A program made the position numbers and the translations under genes. Below, piece after piece: positions 1 through 8,844 of a DNA stretch of 35,193 bases. Numbering within the stretch: position 1 is the stretch's first letter; each line of letters opens with the position of its first letter. The notes beneath the pieces are model-generated. The model made no database searches. It was not told the DNA's origin and saw only the letters and a list, made by a program, of their open reading frames with translations. This DNA comes from Clostridium sp. CCUG 7971 (lineage in GTDB: Bacteria > Bacillota > Clostridia > Peptostreptococcales > Peptostreptococcaceae), in NCBI RefSeq assembly GCF_017590215.1, contig NZ_JAFFPK010000060.1, positions 1-35,193 of the forward strand. Direction: 5' to 3'.

Positions 1-16
1 GCTGAGCTATAGTCCC
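1..16 (-). tRNA. 5' end of a third tRNA, cut by the window edge
   Basis: Read on the minus strand from position 16 this gives GGGACTA (acceptor arm), then TA at positions 8-9 and GCTCAGC (start of the D arm), the standard tRNA 5' layout. The gene lies 7 bases after the CCA end of the upstream tRNA-Glu, so it is the third gene of the same operon. The anticodon is outside the window, so the amino acid cannot be given. Confidence 0.6.
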
Positions 17-23
17 GGGAAAT

Positions 24-98
24 TGGTGACCCATAGGGGAATCGAACCCCTGTTACCGCCGTGAAAGGGCGGTGTCTTGACCGCTTGACCAATGGGCC
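24..98 (-). tRNA. tRNA-Glu (anticodon UUC)
   Basis: The minus strand folds as a full tRNA: the 5' arm GGCCCAT pairs with the 3' arm ATGGGTC (one G-U pair), the anticodon loop reads CTTTCAC with anticodon TTC, and the T loop reads GTTCGATTC. The 3' CCA is encoded at 24-26. It lies 5 bases downstream of tRNA-Lys and is probably cotranscribed with it. Confidence 0.96.
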
Positions 99-103
99 AT
101 AAA

Positions 104-179
104 TGGTGATCCATCCGCGACTCGAACGCGGGACACCCTGATTAAAAGTCAGGTGCTCTACCGACTGAGCTAATGGATC
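104..179 (-). tRNA. tRNA-Lys (anticodon UUU)
   Basis: On the minus strand the acceptor arm GATCCAT pairs with ATGGATC, the D arm begins GCTCAGTCGGTAGAGC, and the anticodon loop CTTTTAA carries TTT. The T loop is GTTCGAGTC and CCA is encoded at 104-106. This is the first gene of a Lys-Glu-unknown tRNA operon driven by the promoter at 237-265. Confidence 0.96.
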
Positions 180-236
180 ATCTTTTACTTAGTTGTCTTT
201 CGACTTGTTTCGCGATTTCTCTCGCTCACAAATAAT

Positions 237-265
237 ATTATATTATCTGATTAAACTTTCGTCAA
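237..265 (-). promoter_or_regulatory. Vegetative promoter of the tRNA operon
   Basis: On the minus strand the -35 is TTGACG (260-265) and the -10 is a perfect TATAAT (237-242), separated by exactly 17 bases. Transcription would start near 230, about 50 bases before tRNA-Lys. The leader between 180 and 230 can form a small GCGA/TCGC hairpin. Confidence 0.85.
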
Positions 266-470
266 CACTTTTTTTAAACTTTTTTTATTTTTTTCAAATA
301 ACATTTGAAAATATAATTACAAAATACCTCAAATCCAGTAATATACTCATTTTAATCACTTTAATTTTTAAACATTTTTTTGATAAAAAGTTTCATTTTT
401 ATAGATTTTTATGTGTTTTTACTAAAATTTTATACCATATTTAGTAAAAATATATGGAAATTTTTTGTTA
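266..470. other. AT-rich intergenic stretch without a gene
   Basis: This stretch between the tRNA promoter and the purA terminator is very AT-rich. The only open frame (193-444, plus) is rich in Phe, Ile and Leu codons, has no ribosome binding site and crosses the tRNA leader, so I treat it as chance. I see nothing else in it. Confidence 0.7.
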
Positions 471-515
471 AATAAATAAAGCATAGCAAGATAATATCTT
501 ACTATGCTTTATTTA

Positions 516-517
<2 letters not shown>
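471..517 (-). terminator. Terminator of purA
   Basis: A 22-base arm (starting AATAAATAAAGCATAG) is repeated in inverted form around a 3-base loop with one C/A mismatch. It ends on the purA stop codon. The outer stem is A/T only, so it could act in both directions; no other gene needs it. Confidence 0.7.
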
Positions 518-1870
<1,353 letters not shown>

Positions 1871-1883
1871 TTTTCAAACTTTT

Positions 1884-2192
1884 TTACTTTTTGTAAATTT
1901 TTAATATGTATTTTTCTATATTTTCTAAATTATCTATACTTATAATATCTTTTTCTAAAGCTTTAAATTTATTCATCCAAATGTCTAGTTCTTCTAGACT
2001 TTTAACGCTACATATATTTTCAACCTGCCCATGCATAGTGTTAGTAATATATATTTTAAATTCATTATCTAATTTTTCACAGTAAACTATTACTGTTTCT
2101 TTTAAATTTTTATCAATTATTCTAAATAAATTAATTTCTCTGTTTACTTCTATTATTTTTGGATATATATATAATACATTTATATTCAACAC
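1884..2192 (-). CDS. Small protein of unknown function
   Basis: I do not recognise this protein. I choose a GTG start at 2192 (102 residues, beginning MLNINVLYIYPK) because a GGGGG ribosome site lies 7 bases before it. An open frame continues upstream to 2276, but that part would be read through the dnaB terminator hairpin and a DnaA box and has no ribosome site. The protein is rich in Ile, Asn, Lys and Glu, with a central section (VIVYCEKLDNEFKIYI) typical of beta strands, and has no signal peptide, membrane helix or known motif. It sits between dnaB and purA, divided from both by terminators or promoters. Confidence 0.6.
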   Translation of the reverse strand: MLNINVLYIYPKIIEVNREINLFRIIDKNLKETVIVYCEKLDNEFKIYITNTMHGQVENICSVKSLEELDIWMNKFKALEKDIISIDNLENIEKYILKIYKK

Positions 2193-2229
2193 ATTTTTTC
2201 CCCCATACAATTTTGTATTTATAAACAAT

Positions 2230-2255
2230 AAAAGCAAGCTATATAGCTTGCTTTT
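2230..2255 (-). terminator. Terminator of the mazG-like to dnaB operon
   Basis: Perfect 11-bp arms AAAAGCAAGCT / AGCTTGCTTTT surround an ATAT loop, followed on the minus strand by TTTTATTG. It lies about 150 bases after the dnaB stop codon, leaving a long 3' region that holds the DnaA-box cluster. Confidence 0.85.
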
Positions 2256-2269
2256 TACGTTATTCACAT

Positions 2270-2400
2270 TTATCAACAGGTGTTCTGTGGATAGTGTGGA
2301 TAATTTTTTGCCTAAATTTCAATGTTTATACATAATTTAGGACATGTATCCACACATTTCGAGCTTATCAAAAGTATGTTCTGTGGATATTTGTTGATAT
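2270..2400. other. Cluster of DnaA boxes outside oriC
   Basis: Seven sites resembling TTATCCACA occur in 131 bases: TTATCAACA (2270-2278), TGTGGATAG (2286-2294), a perfect TGTGGATAA (2295-2303), GTATCCACA (2346-2354), TTATCAAAA (2365-2373), TGTGGATAT (2382-2390) and TGTTGATAT (2392-2400). They lie in the 3' region of dnaB before its terminator. Bacillus subtilis has regulatory DnaA-box clusters outside oriC, so a role in titrating DnaA or controlling initiation is plausible but inferred. Confidence 0.7.
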
Positions 2401-2408
2401 TTTTGAAA

Positions 2409-3737
2409 CTACATATCCCTTGATTTATCAGCAAATTTCTGAACTTCACCCAGCCAAACTAGTTCCACCGAGCCAGTTTCACCATGTCTGTTTTTTGCTA
2501 TTATAACTTCACCAATATTTTTTCTTTCTGAATCTGGATGATAATATTCATCTCTATATAGAAACATTACTATATCAGCATCCTGTTCTATGGCTCCAGA
2601 TTCTCTTAAGTCTGATAACATTGGTCTATGGTCAGCCCTTTGCTCTGGCGCACGAGATAACTGAGATAATGCAACTACAGGACAATTAAGTTCTTTTGCT
2701 ATAATTTTCAAAGATCTCGAAATCTTAGATATTTCTTGTTGTCTACTTTCATTATTACCTTCACCTTCCATAAGTTGAAGATAGTCTATTAATATTAAAT
2801 CTAATCCTTGCTCTATTTTTAATTTTCTACATTTTGATCTCAACTCTGAAATTTTAATACCTGGAGTATCATCTATATGTATTTTTGCATTCGATAAAAC
2901 TGCCATTGCATCAATTATTCTTGGCCAATCATTTTCATTAAGCTTTCCTGTTTTTAACTTGTTAAGCTCAACATTTGATTGAGCTGATAACATACGTTGT
3001 ACTAACTGTTCTTTAGACATCTCTAGACTAAATACAGCTACTGACGCATCACCCTTTAAGGCTGCATTTTGAACGAGATTTAATGAGAATGCAGTTTTAC
3101 CCATAGCTGGACGAGCTGCAATTAATAGTAAATCCGTTCTTTGCATTCCATTTATCTTTTTATTTAAGTCTGTAAATCCAGTCGTTATACCTGTCATTTC
3201 GGCTTTAGAGCTATATAGATGCTCAATCATATCATAAGCATCCATTAGCACTAAATTTATGGACTTAAAGTCATCACTAGCTTTTTCTTGAGATATATCA
3301 AATATTTTCTTTTCAGCTTTATCTAAAACATCTTCTATTTTAGTCGATCCATCATATCCTAAATTTATTATATCGCTAGAAGCCTTTATAAGCTTTCTAA
3401 GCACTGATTTTTCTTTTACTATATCAGCATAGTATTTAACATTAGATGTTGTTGGTACTATTGTAGAAAGACTGGTTATATAACTTATACCACCAACATC
3501 ATCTAAGTGACCTTGTTTTCTTAATTCTTCTGTTAATGTTATTAAATCTATAGGTTCACCTTTATTACTTAACTTTATCATACATTCATATATAATTTTA
3601 TGTGCTTCTTTATAAAAGTCATCTGGTCTTATAGTCTCGCTGACTGTTATCATAGCATCTTTATCAAGTAATATAGAACCTAATATAGATTGTTCTGATT
3701 CCACACTATGTGGAGGAATTCTAGTCATATCCTCCAT
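2409..3737 (-). CDS. dnaB: Replicative DNA helicase (DnaB family, B. subtilis DnaC)
   Basis: This is the hexameric ATPase that unwinds DNA at the replication fork. The 442-residue protein has the N-terminal primase-interacting domain (about 1-110), a linker, and a RecA-like C-terminal domain (from about 175). That domain has a Walker A loop ARPAMGKTAF, a Walker B strand LDLILIDYLQLM, and the ESGAIEQDADIVMFLYRDEYY segment. There is no intein. The ATG at 3737 has GAGGTGA upstream; a second in-frame ATG three codons later has its ribosome site too close. It follows rplI by 24 bases in an operon order shared with B. subtilis (yybS-gdpP-rplI-dnaC). Confidence 0.98.
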   Translation of the reverse strand: MEDMTRIPPHSVESEQSILGSILLDKDAMITVSETIRPDDFYKEAHKIIYECMIKLSNKGEPIDLITLTEELRKQGHLDDVGGISYITSLSTIVPTTSNVKYYADIVKEKSVLRKLIKASSDIINLGYDGSTKIEDVLDKAEKKIFDISQEKASDDFKSINLVLMDAYDMIEHLYSSKAEMTGITTGFTDLNKKINGMQRTDLLLIAARPAMGKTAFSLNLVQNAALKGDASVAVFSLEMSKEQLVQRMLSAQSNVELNKLKTGKLNENDWPRIIDAMAVLSNAKIHIDDTPGIKISELRSKCRKLKIEQGLDLILIDYLQLMEGEGNNESRQQEISKISRSLKIIAKELNCPVVALSQLSRAPEQRADHRPMLSDLRESGAIEQDADIVMFLYRDEYYHPDSERKNIGEVIIAKNRHGETGSVELVWLGEVQKFADKSRDM

Positions 3738-3761
3738 TTTTTATCACCTCAAGTGTTTAGA

Positions 3762-4210
3762 CTATTGTTTTTCTTTTACATCAACTCTTACTGTAGTTGT
3801 TACTTTTTGATGTATTTTTATATCTACTTTTCTTGAACCTAATACTCTTATCGGCTCATCTAATGATATCTTTCTTTTATCTACTTCTACTCCATGTTGC
3901 TTCTTTAATTGTTCTGCTATATCTTTTGAAGTTATTGAACCAAATAGTCTTCCGCCTTCTCCTGCTTTTGAGTAGATAACTACGTTCATTTCTTCCATTT
4001 TCTTTCCTTGTTCTACTGCTGCTTCATATTCTTTTTGAGCCTTTATTTCTTGAGATTTATTTTTCTCTTTTAATTCTTTAACTGATGTATTATCAGCTAC
4101 CACTGCTAATTTTTTAGGGAATAAAAAGTTTCTTGCGTATCCATCACTTACTTCTTTCATTTCTCCTTTTTTCCAGTTCCTTTTACATCTTTTAATAATA
4201 TAACTTTCAT
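3762..4210 (-). pseudogene. rplI: Ribosomal protein bL9, split by a one-base frameshift at the N terminus
   Basis: bL9 binds 23S rRNA near the L1 stalk and helps keep frame during translation. From the ATG at 4210, with AAAGGAGG upstream, the frame reads 17 codons (MKVILLKDVKGTGKKEK) and stops at TGA. The remaining 130-odd codons of a normal L9 (EVSDGYARNFLFPKK to VDVKEKQ) lie in the -1 frame. Joined at the A-run (plus 4167-4172, six bases), the product would be 149 residues, the usual length. The site reads A AAA AAG in the zero frame, a classic -1 slippery heptamer, so the break could be a sequencing error, a real mutation or programmed frameshifting. An ATG exists just after the break (4160), but its ribosome site is only 2 bases away. 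The start follows the gdpP stop codon directly. Confidence 0.85.
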
Positions 4211-6205
4211 CTATTTATCCTCCTTTAGGTTTTCTTCTATTATATCCTGCACCATTTTATATGCGGTTTGAAGTGAAACGTCCTTTACTTGGGCACCAGC
4301 CATATCTATATGACCTCCTCCGCCTAGCTTTTCCATAAGGACATGTACATTTATTTTACCTAATGATCTTGCACTTATAAATATCTTGTTGCCTTTTTTA
4401 CCTAAAACAAAAGATGCTTCTACATCCCTTATATTTAGTAATTCATCTGCAGCCTGTGCAATAACTATGTTTATATTATCTATTTCTACATTAGAGTATG
4501 CTAAACATATATTATTATCAATTATTTTACTACTTTGTATTATATCTGCTTTTGTTATAAAGTCTTTTATATCTGAGTTAAATAACTTTTTAACTTCTAC
4601 AGTGTCTGCTCCAACCTTTTTAAGGTACGAAGCTGCTTCAAACGTTCTAACACCAGTTTTAAATGCAAAATTCTTTGTATCTAGACTTATACCTGCAAGC
4701 AATCCTTCTGCTGTTAGTTTATTTATTTTAACATTATCTTCCATATATTGAACTAATTCTGTAACCATCTCACAAGTAGATGATACATATATCTCATGGA
4801 ATAATAACACCGTGTCATTTATAAATTCTACACCTCTTCTATGGTGGTCAATAACAACAACTTTATCTGATATATTTAGTAGTTCTTCACATTCTGTGTG
4901 GTTAGGTCTATGAGTATCGACTACTATAACTAAAGTATTCTTTGTACAATTTTTTATAGCAGTATCTTGATCTATAAACATGTTTTTATAATAATCCATT
5001 GAGTTTAACCTTTTAGTAAATTCTTCAATAGATTCATTACTTTCTTCTAACACTATATTGGCAAATTTATTACACGATTTACATATATCATAAATACCAA
5101 CGGCAGACCCCATTGCATCCATATCAGGGTACTTATGTCCCATTATATATATATTTTCGCTTTCTAAAATTACCTCTCTTAATGCATGGCCTATAAGTCT
5201 TGATTTTACTTTTGTTGTTTTTTCTATGGCTTTTGATTTTCCTCCATAGAATACTGATTTATCTTTAGTTTTTATAACAGCTTGATCTCCACCTCTACCT
5301 AATGCTAGGTCAAGAGCTCCAGATGCAAGCTTTAGATTTTCATTTACTGTATCGCCATCTATTCCAATTCCCATACTTATCGTTACTGGGAGATTGTTTC
5401 CATAGTCAATTTTTCTTATCTTATCTAATATAGAAAACTTATCACATTCTAATTTCTTTAGTTCTTTTTTATTCATAACAAGAACAAATTTATCTTTTGA
5501 AGTTCTTTTTAGTCCACCTTTTGTCTCTGTTTCTAAAGATGTTAACATCTTTTCTATTTCAACGTTTATTAATGGTCTTTTGTCTTCTTCTGTACTTTTT
5601 AATACTTCTTCATATCCATCAATTTGGATTAACATCATTGAATTTTTCTCATCTTCATATTGTTTTTGAAGATTTAAGTGATCTGTTTTATCTAACCAAT
5701 ACAGCATCATTAAATATTTCGCATTTTTTTCTTTTTCATTTTTTATTACATTATAAACAATTGTATACTCTCTATCCTTATATTTTATATCAGTATACAT
5801 CTCCTTATTTTCATTAAGGACTTTCCTCAGATTTAGATTTTTGACTATATTGTCAATATTTACACCTAATAACTCTGGTGATTCTACCATATCATTAAAC
5901 TTACTATTATACCAAGATATACTTCCATCAAACTCAAGTATACATAAAGGTATAGGCAAGTTTAATATAGCTTTTTTAGTAGTTTCATCTATATCTAATG
6001 ATAAATTCTGAATATAATTAGTCCATTCTTTTCGCCTGATATTAGTTATTCTCCAATTGTGAGCAACTATATATACAAAACCGAAGAAAAATAAACAGCC
6101 TATATATACGTTATAAAAAAGTAGTATAGTACTTGCTATACCTATAATAACTATATATAAATTTATTTCTGGCATATTCATTTTAAAGGTTAGTTTATTC
6201 CTCAT
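4211..6205 (-). CDS. gdpP: Cyclic-di-AMP phosphodiesterase GdpP
   Basis: GdpP is a membrane-bound enzyme that hydrolyses c-di-AMP to pApA, tuning potassium/osmotic and cell-wall balance. The 664-residue protein shows two N-terminal transmembrane helices (about 14-50), a PAS-like domain (about 80-170), a degenerate GGDEF domain (about 190-315) lacking the catalytic GGDEF motif, and DHH-DHHA1 phosphodiesterase domains. Metal-binding motifs are GHKYPDMDAMG (about 356-366), DTHRP and IDHHRRG; DHHA1 ends with GGGGHIDMAG. The ATG at 6205 has AGGAGGG upstream. It follows yybS by 10 bases, and its last codons contain the ribosome site of rplI, so the two are translationally coupled. Confidence 0.96.
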   Translation of the reverse strand: MRNKLTFKMNMPEINLYIVIIGIASTILLFYNVYIGCLFFFGFVYIVAHNWRITNIRRKEWTNYIQNLSLDIDETTKKAILNLPIPLCILEFDGSISWYNSKFNDMVESPELLGVNIDNIVKNLNLRKVLNENKEMYTDIKYKDREYTIVYNVIKNEKEKNAKYLMMLYWLDKTDHLNLQKQYEDEKNSMMLIQIDGYEEVLKSTEEDKRPLINVEIEKMLTSLETETKGGLKRTSKDKFVLVMNKKELKKLECDKFSILDKIRKIDYGNNLPVTISMGIGIDGDTVNENLKLASGALDLALGRGGDQAVIKTKDKSVFYGGKSKAIEKTTKVKSRLIGHALREVILESENIYIMGHKYPDMDAMGSAVGIYDICKSCNKFANIVLEESNESIEEFTKRLNSMDYYKNMFIDQDTAIKNCTKNTLVIVVDTHRPNHTECEELLNISDKVVVIDHHRRGVEFINDTVLLFHEIYVSSTCEMVTELVQYMEDNVKINKLTAEGLLAGISLDTKNFAFKTGVRTFEAASYLKKVGADTVEVKKLFNSDIKDFITKADIIQSSKIIDNNICLAYSNVEIDNINIVIAQAADELLNIRDVEASFVLGKKGNKIFISARSLGKINVHVLMEKLGGGGHIDMAGAQVKDVSLQTAYKMVQDIIEENLKEDK

Positions 6206-6215
6206 TTCTACCCTC

Positions 6216-7172
6216 CTAAGTGGATTTGTAGCTTCTTACCTTTCTAAAGTCAATTATACTATCTAGCATTCCAACGAAAGATACTCCCATAAATCCAAGT
6301 AAACTTAAAATTAATCCATATGTTAATATCATTCTTCCTGCACCTTGTCTAATCCATTTTCTAAAGAAGTATATACAAACTGATATTCCCTGGATCATAA
6401 ACATAAAATTAAATACAAACTGCAAGTTAAGCATTATTAACTCTGTATGCATATTTATACCTATAATGTCTGCAAGTAAAACTACCATATATAACAAAAA
6501 TGATATTGTTACTGCATTTCCTGGTAAATAAAAATCTGATATTTTAGGTAACGGTAAATTCACTATTTTTACCCTTTTTAAAATGAATACTTCAACGTAG
6601 TAAGTTATAAAAGATAATATTGTACCTATTAAAAATAGTAAAGTTGGAAGCATGTTTCTAGTAAGATCTACCATACTGCTAACATTAACTCCTTCTCCTA
6701 GGTCCACCCCTGCTTTTTTGAAAAGTTCAAATTGTGTAGTCATACCTTCTTTCATAACTGTCATAAAATCTTCTAATATATTTCTTCCAAATATTGAGTT
6801 TGATATTAAGAAGAAAATAATGACACATACTACATTTGCTATTATACCCATATATATTGGTTCAAATTTATTAACTTCTCCTTGTTTTAGGTGTTCCCTA
6901 GCTATGCTACCTATAGCTATTGCTGGTAAAACCTTCAATATACATATATTTACAGAATAAATAGGATTTACTGCAAACATAAGTACAAAAAATGTAGCCA
7001 CCAATGATAGAAAAGAGTACTTATTATCTGTTAGTGTACTTATCATTGCATAAGGCACTGGTATCACTAAGCTTAATATGCCAAGCATTGGCACATACAT
7101 TGTTACTAAAGATAATATTATTCCTAATGTAACTATCATTGATGCTTGTGATAGCCTTACTTTATTACTCAA
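6216..7172 (-). CDS. yybS: YybS-type multispan membrane protein (DUF2232)
   Basis: This 318-residue protein is almost entirely membrane: I count about eight hydrophobic helices, starting MIVTLGIILSLVTMYVP and ending LILSLLGFMGVSFVG. DUF2232 proteins resemble substrate-binding (S) subunits of ECF-type transporters, but the function of YybS is not known. Its place directly before gdpP is conserved in Firmicutes. The start is a TTG at 7172 with AAGGAGTGA upstream. It follows the mazG-like gene by 7 bases. Confidence 0.85.
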   Translation of the reverse strand: MSNKVRLSQASMIVTLGIILSLVTMYVPMLGILSLVIPVPYAMISTLTDNKYSFLSLVATFFVLMFAVNPIYSVNICILKVLPAIAIGSIAREHLKQGEVNKFEPIYMGIIANVVCVIIFFLISNSIFGRNILEDFMTVMKEGMTTQFELFKKAGVDLGEGVNVSSMVDLTRNMLPTLLFLIGTILSFITYYVEVFILKRVKIVNLPLPKISDFYLPGNAVTISFLLYMVVLLADIIGINMHTELIMLNLQFVFNFMFMIQGISVCIYFFRKWIRQGAGRMILTYGLILSLLGFMGVSFVGMLDSIIDFRKVRSYKST

Positions 7173-7179
7173 ATTAGAA

Positions 7180-7500
7180 TCACTCCTTATTATCCATATG
7201 TTTTTTCAGATTAGATAAATCCCCATACCAACTTTCTACACTATGGTTCTCATCTATTCCTATTTTTATCTTTTCTTTTACCTTATAATCTATCTCTGTA
7301 AAACTTATACCCAATCTTTTTCCTAAAAGATATGTTATCATAATAATATTTGCTAAAGTGTCTTGAAGAGCCTCATCTAAAGGCTTTACACCCTTGAAGA
7401 TTAAATTAAATAAATCCCCTAAACTTAGTATTAATTCTGTCTTCATCCATTCCATTATTTTTACATTTTTGGTTATATCTGAACTTTTATCTAATCTCAA
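7180..7500 (-). CDS. MazG-like family protein
   Basis: This 106-residue all-alpha protein has the look of the MazG-like nucleotide pyrophosphohydrolase superfamily: a helix MEWMKTELILSLGDLFNLIF, then DEALQDTLANIIMITYLLGKRLGI. The classical MazG metal-binding EExxE motif is not clearly present, so it may be catalytically altered; assignment rests on the helical pattern and on the same gene order in C. difficile, as I recall it. The start is a TTG at 7500 behind GGAGGGGG. It is the first gene of the operon that runs to dnaB. Confidence 0.65.
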   Translation of the reverse strand: MRLDKSSDITKNVKIMEWMKTELILSLGDLFNLIFKGVKPLDEALQDTLANIIMITYLLGKRLGISFTEIDYKVKEKIKIGIDENHSVESWYGDLSNLKKHMDNKE

Positions 7501-7526
7501 AGTTGCCCCCTCCTTAATATATAAAC

Positions 7527-7535
7527 ATTATATCA
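7527..7535 (-). promoter_or_regulatory. Extended -10 promoter of the mazG-like to dnaB operon
   Basis: The minus strand carries TGATATAAT, a perfect -10 with an upstream TG, 27 bases before the TTG start. The best -35 at 17 bases is a poor GTTAAA. Confidence 0.6.
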
Positions 7536-7564
7536 TAAATCATAGAAGATTTAACCCGATATAC

Positions 7565-7588
7565 AAAAAAACGAGCCATAGGGCTCGT
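7565..7588 (-). terminator. Terminator of rpsF-ssb-rpsR
   Basis: ACGAGCC and GGCTCGT form a 7-bp GC-rich stem with a 4-base loop, followed on the minus strand by seven T residues. It lies 7 bases after the rpsR stop codon. Confidence 0.92.
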
Positions 7589-7595
7589 CCTTTTC

Positions 7596-7823
7596 TTAGT
7601 CTAATGTATATGGTAAAAGTGCTATGTTTCTAGCTCTCTTTATAGCAACTGTTAACTCTCTTTGGTGCTTAGCACAAGTTCCAGAGATTCTTCTTGGTAA
7701 TATTTTACCTCTCTCAGTTACGTATTTTGTTAATCTTTGAGTGTTTTTGTAGTCTATTCTAGCATCTTTAGAAGCACAGAATTGACAAACTCTTTTCTTT
7801 TTACGTCTCTTTTTGTTTATCAT
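7596..7823 (-). CDS. rpsR: Ribosomal protein bS18
   Basis: bS18 sits on the platform of the 30S subunit as a partner of bS6. The 75-residue protein has the conserved [18 protein letters not shown] segment. It is the zinc-binding form: CQFC near the N terminus plus the Cys of GTCAKH. I start at the ATG at 7823 ([11 protein letters not shown]) because AAAGGAGGG lies just upstream; the frame continues to 7865, but that would overlap ssb. It is the last gene of rpsF-ssb-rpsR, 19 bases after ssb. Confidence 0.97.
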   Translation of the reverse strand: MINKKRRKKKRVCQFCASKDARIDYKNTQRLTKYVTERGKILPRRISGTCAKHQRELTVAIKRARNIALLPYTLD

Positions 7824-7842
7824 AGTAAATTTCCCTCCTTTT

Positions 7843-8289
7843 CTAGAATGGGATATCATCATCATCTATAGCTTGGAATCCTTGAGGATCTAGTCCTTTT
7901 GGCTCAAAACTTGGTTCGAAGTTCGGTTCGAATCCTTGATGATTCCCTTTATATGAACTTTCAGATTTATTTTTAGTATCTAAGAATTGTACTCTGTTAG
8001 CATTAACTCTTGTAGCTCTTCTAGTTTCTCCAGCTTGATTTTGGTAGCTATCGATTCTTATAGAACCTTGTACAGCTACTAAACTTCCTTTACCTATATA
8101 GTTAGCGCAATTCTCTGCAGATTTACCCCAAACTTGTATATCTATAAAGTCAGTTTCTTTTTTCCCATCTTTACCTGAGAATTCTCTATCAACAGCTATT
8201 GCAAAGTTAGCAACAGGAGTTCCGCTTCCCGCGATGTATCTTAACTCGGGATCTCTAGTTAATCTACCCACTAATACAACATGGTTCAT
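7843..8289 (-). CDS. ssb: Single-stranded DNA-binding protein
   Basis: SSB covers single-stranded DNA at forks and recruits replication and repair proteins through its acidic tail. The 148-residue protein has an OB fold (about 1-105: [18 protein letters not shown], then [17 protein letters not shown]), a linker with [12 protein letters not shown] repeats, and the canonical tail DDDIPF. The ATG at 8289 has GGCGGTG upstream. The setting between rpsF and rpsR is standard in Firmicutes. Confidence 0.98.
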   Translation of the reverse strand: MNHVVLVGRLTRDPELRYIAGSGTPVANFAIAVDREFSGKDGKKETDFIDIQVWGKSAENCANYIGKGSLVAVQGSIRIDSYQNQAGETRRATRVNANRVQFLDTKNKSESSYKGNHQGFEPNFEPSFEPKGLDPQGFQAIDDDDIPF

Positions 8290-8323
8290 AATAACACCGC
8301 CTTTTACATAATAAAACTAGTTA

Positions 8324-8602
8324 TTAAGCAACAACTATCATGTGTCTTATTACGTTTTCGTTTATCTTTAAGTTTCTATCTATTTCTTTAGGTACTTCTA
8401 CACCAGCGTTGAAGTTAACTAATACGTAGTGACCTTCAGTAAACTTAGCTATTGGGTAAGCTAATTTCTTTGTTCCCCATACGTCAACTTTAACAACTTC
8501 ACCTTCAGTAGCAACAACTTCCTTAACTTTGTTAAGTACAGCTTCTCTTGCTTCTTCATCAGCATTTGGCTTTACTACGAAAACTAATTCATAATTTCTC
8601 AT
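8324..8602 (-). CDS. rpsF: Ribosomal protein bS6
   Basis: bS6 pairs with bS18 on the 30S platform. The 92-residue protein begins MRNYELVFVVKP and has the typical AYPIAKFTEGHYVLVNF and DRNLKINENVIRHMIV segments. The start is the ATG at 8602; an in-frame GTG four codons earlier lies inside the GGAGGTGA ribosome site. It is the first gene of rpsF-ssb-rpsR, with a sigma-A-type promoter and a structured leader upstream. Confidence 0.97.
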   Translation of the reverse strand: MRNYELVFVVKPNADEEAREAVLNKVKEVVATEGEVVKVDVWGTKKLAYPIAKFTEGHYVLVNFNAGVEVPKEIDRNLKINENVIRHMIVVA

Positions 8603-8623
8603 TTTATAATTCACCTCCCTTTG

Positions 8624-8681
8624 GACTTAACGGCTCTACTAAGTAGAGCAGAGAAATGAGACTTAAATCTCATACCTACAC
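8624..8681 (-). promoter_or_regulatory. rpsF leader, candidate S6:S18 autoregulatory RNA
   Basis: On the minus strand the leader forms a perfect hairpin GCTCTAC-TTA-GTAGAGC (8633-8649), followed at once by CGTTAAG, so a CCG trinucleotide sits at the base of the stem. A near-palindrome GAGATTTAAGTCTC lies at 8658-8671. Leaders of rpsF operons in many bacteria bind the S6:S18 complex through an exposed CCG next to a hairpin; the match here is suggestive only. Confidence 0.4.
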
Positions 8682-8710
8682 ATTTTATCATCACTTTATG
8701 TAAATGTCAA
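8682..8710 (-). promoter_or_regulatory. Promoter of rpsF-ssb-rpsR
   Basis: The minus strand has a perfect TTGACA (8705-8710), a 17-base spacer and TAAAAT (8682-8687), about 80 bases before rpsF. Confidence 0.88.
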
Positions 8711-8844
8711 TTTGAATTTACACCTCTTCTAATATTATTACAGCTTTTTTTGTAATTGATACGTATATATTTAATTATGTTGGATAATAATATAGTTATA
8801 TAGCCCCATAACTTAAATATATTTCATCCCAATCTCCCAAAAAG
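8711..8844. other. Intergenic region, possible small RNA on the plus strand
   Basis: This AT-rich stretch holds no reading frame with a ribosome site. It ends in a strong plus-strand terminator at 8845-8869 that no annotated gene needs. Only weak promoter-like sequences (TTGTAA or TTGATA near 8750) can be seen. A short plus-strand RNA of roughly 70-110 bases is possible. Confidence 0.3.

Noticed and set aside
10-24. Sequence like a Noc-binding site (ATTTCCCGGGAAAT), 11 of 14 matches
   Set aside because: Half of it is the 5' end of a tRNA gene, which fully explains the conserved bases; no second site was found in the window.
193-444. Open frame of 83 codons on the plus strand
   Set aside because: Phe/Ile/Leu-rich product of AT-rich DNA, no ribosome site, and it overlaps the tRNA promoter and leader.
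2193-2276. N-terminal extension of the small unknown gene to an ATG at 2276
   Set aside because: It would be translated through the dnaB terminator hairpin and a DnaA box, with no ribosome site; the GTG at 2192 has a good one.
3762-4160. Shorter L9 starting at the internal ATG at 4160
   Set aside because: AAGGAG is only 2 bases from this ATG and the product would lack the conserved N-terminal strand of L9.
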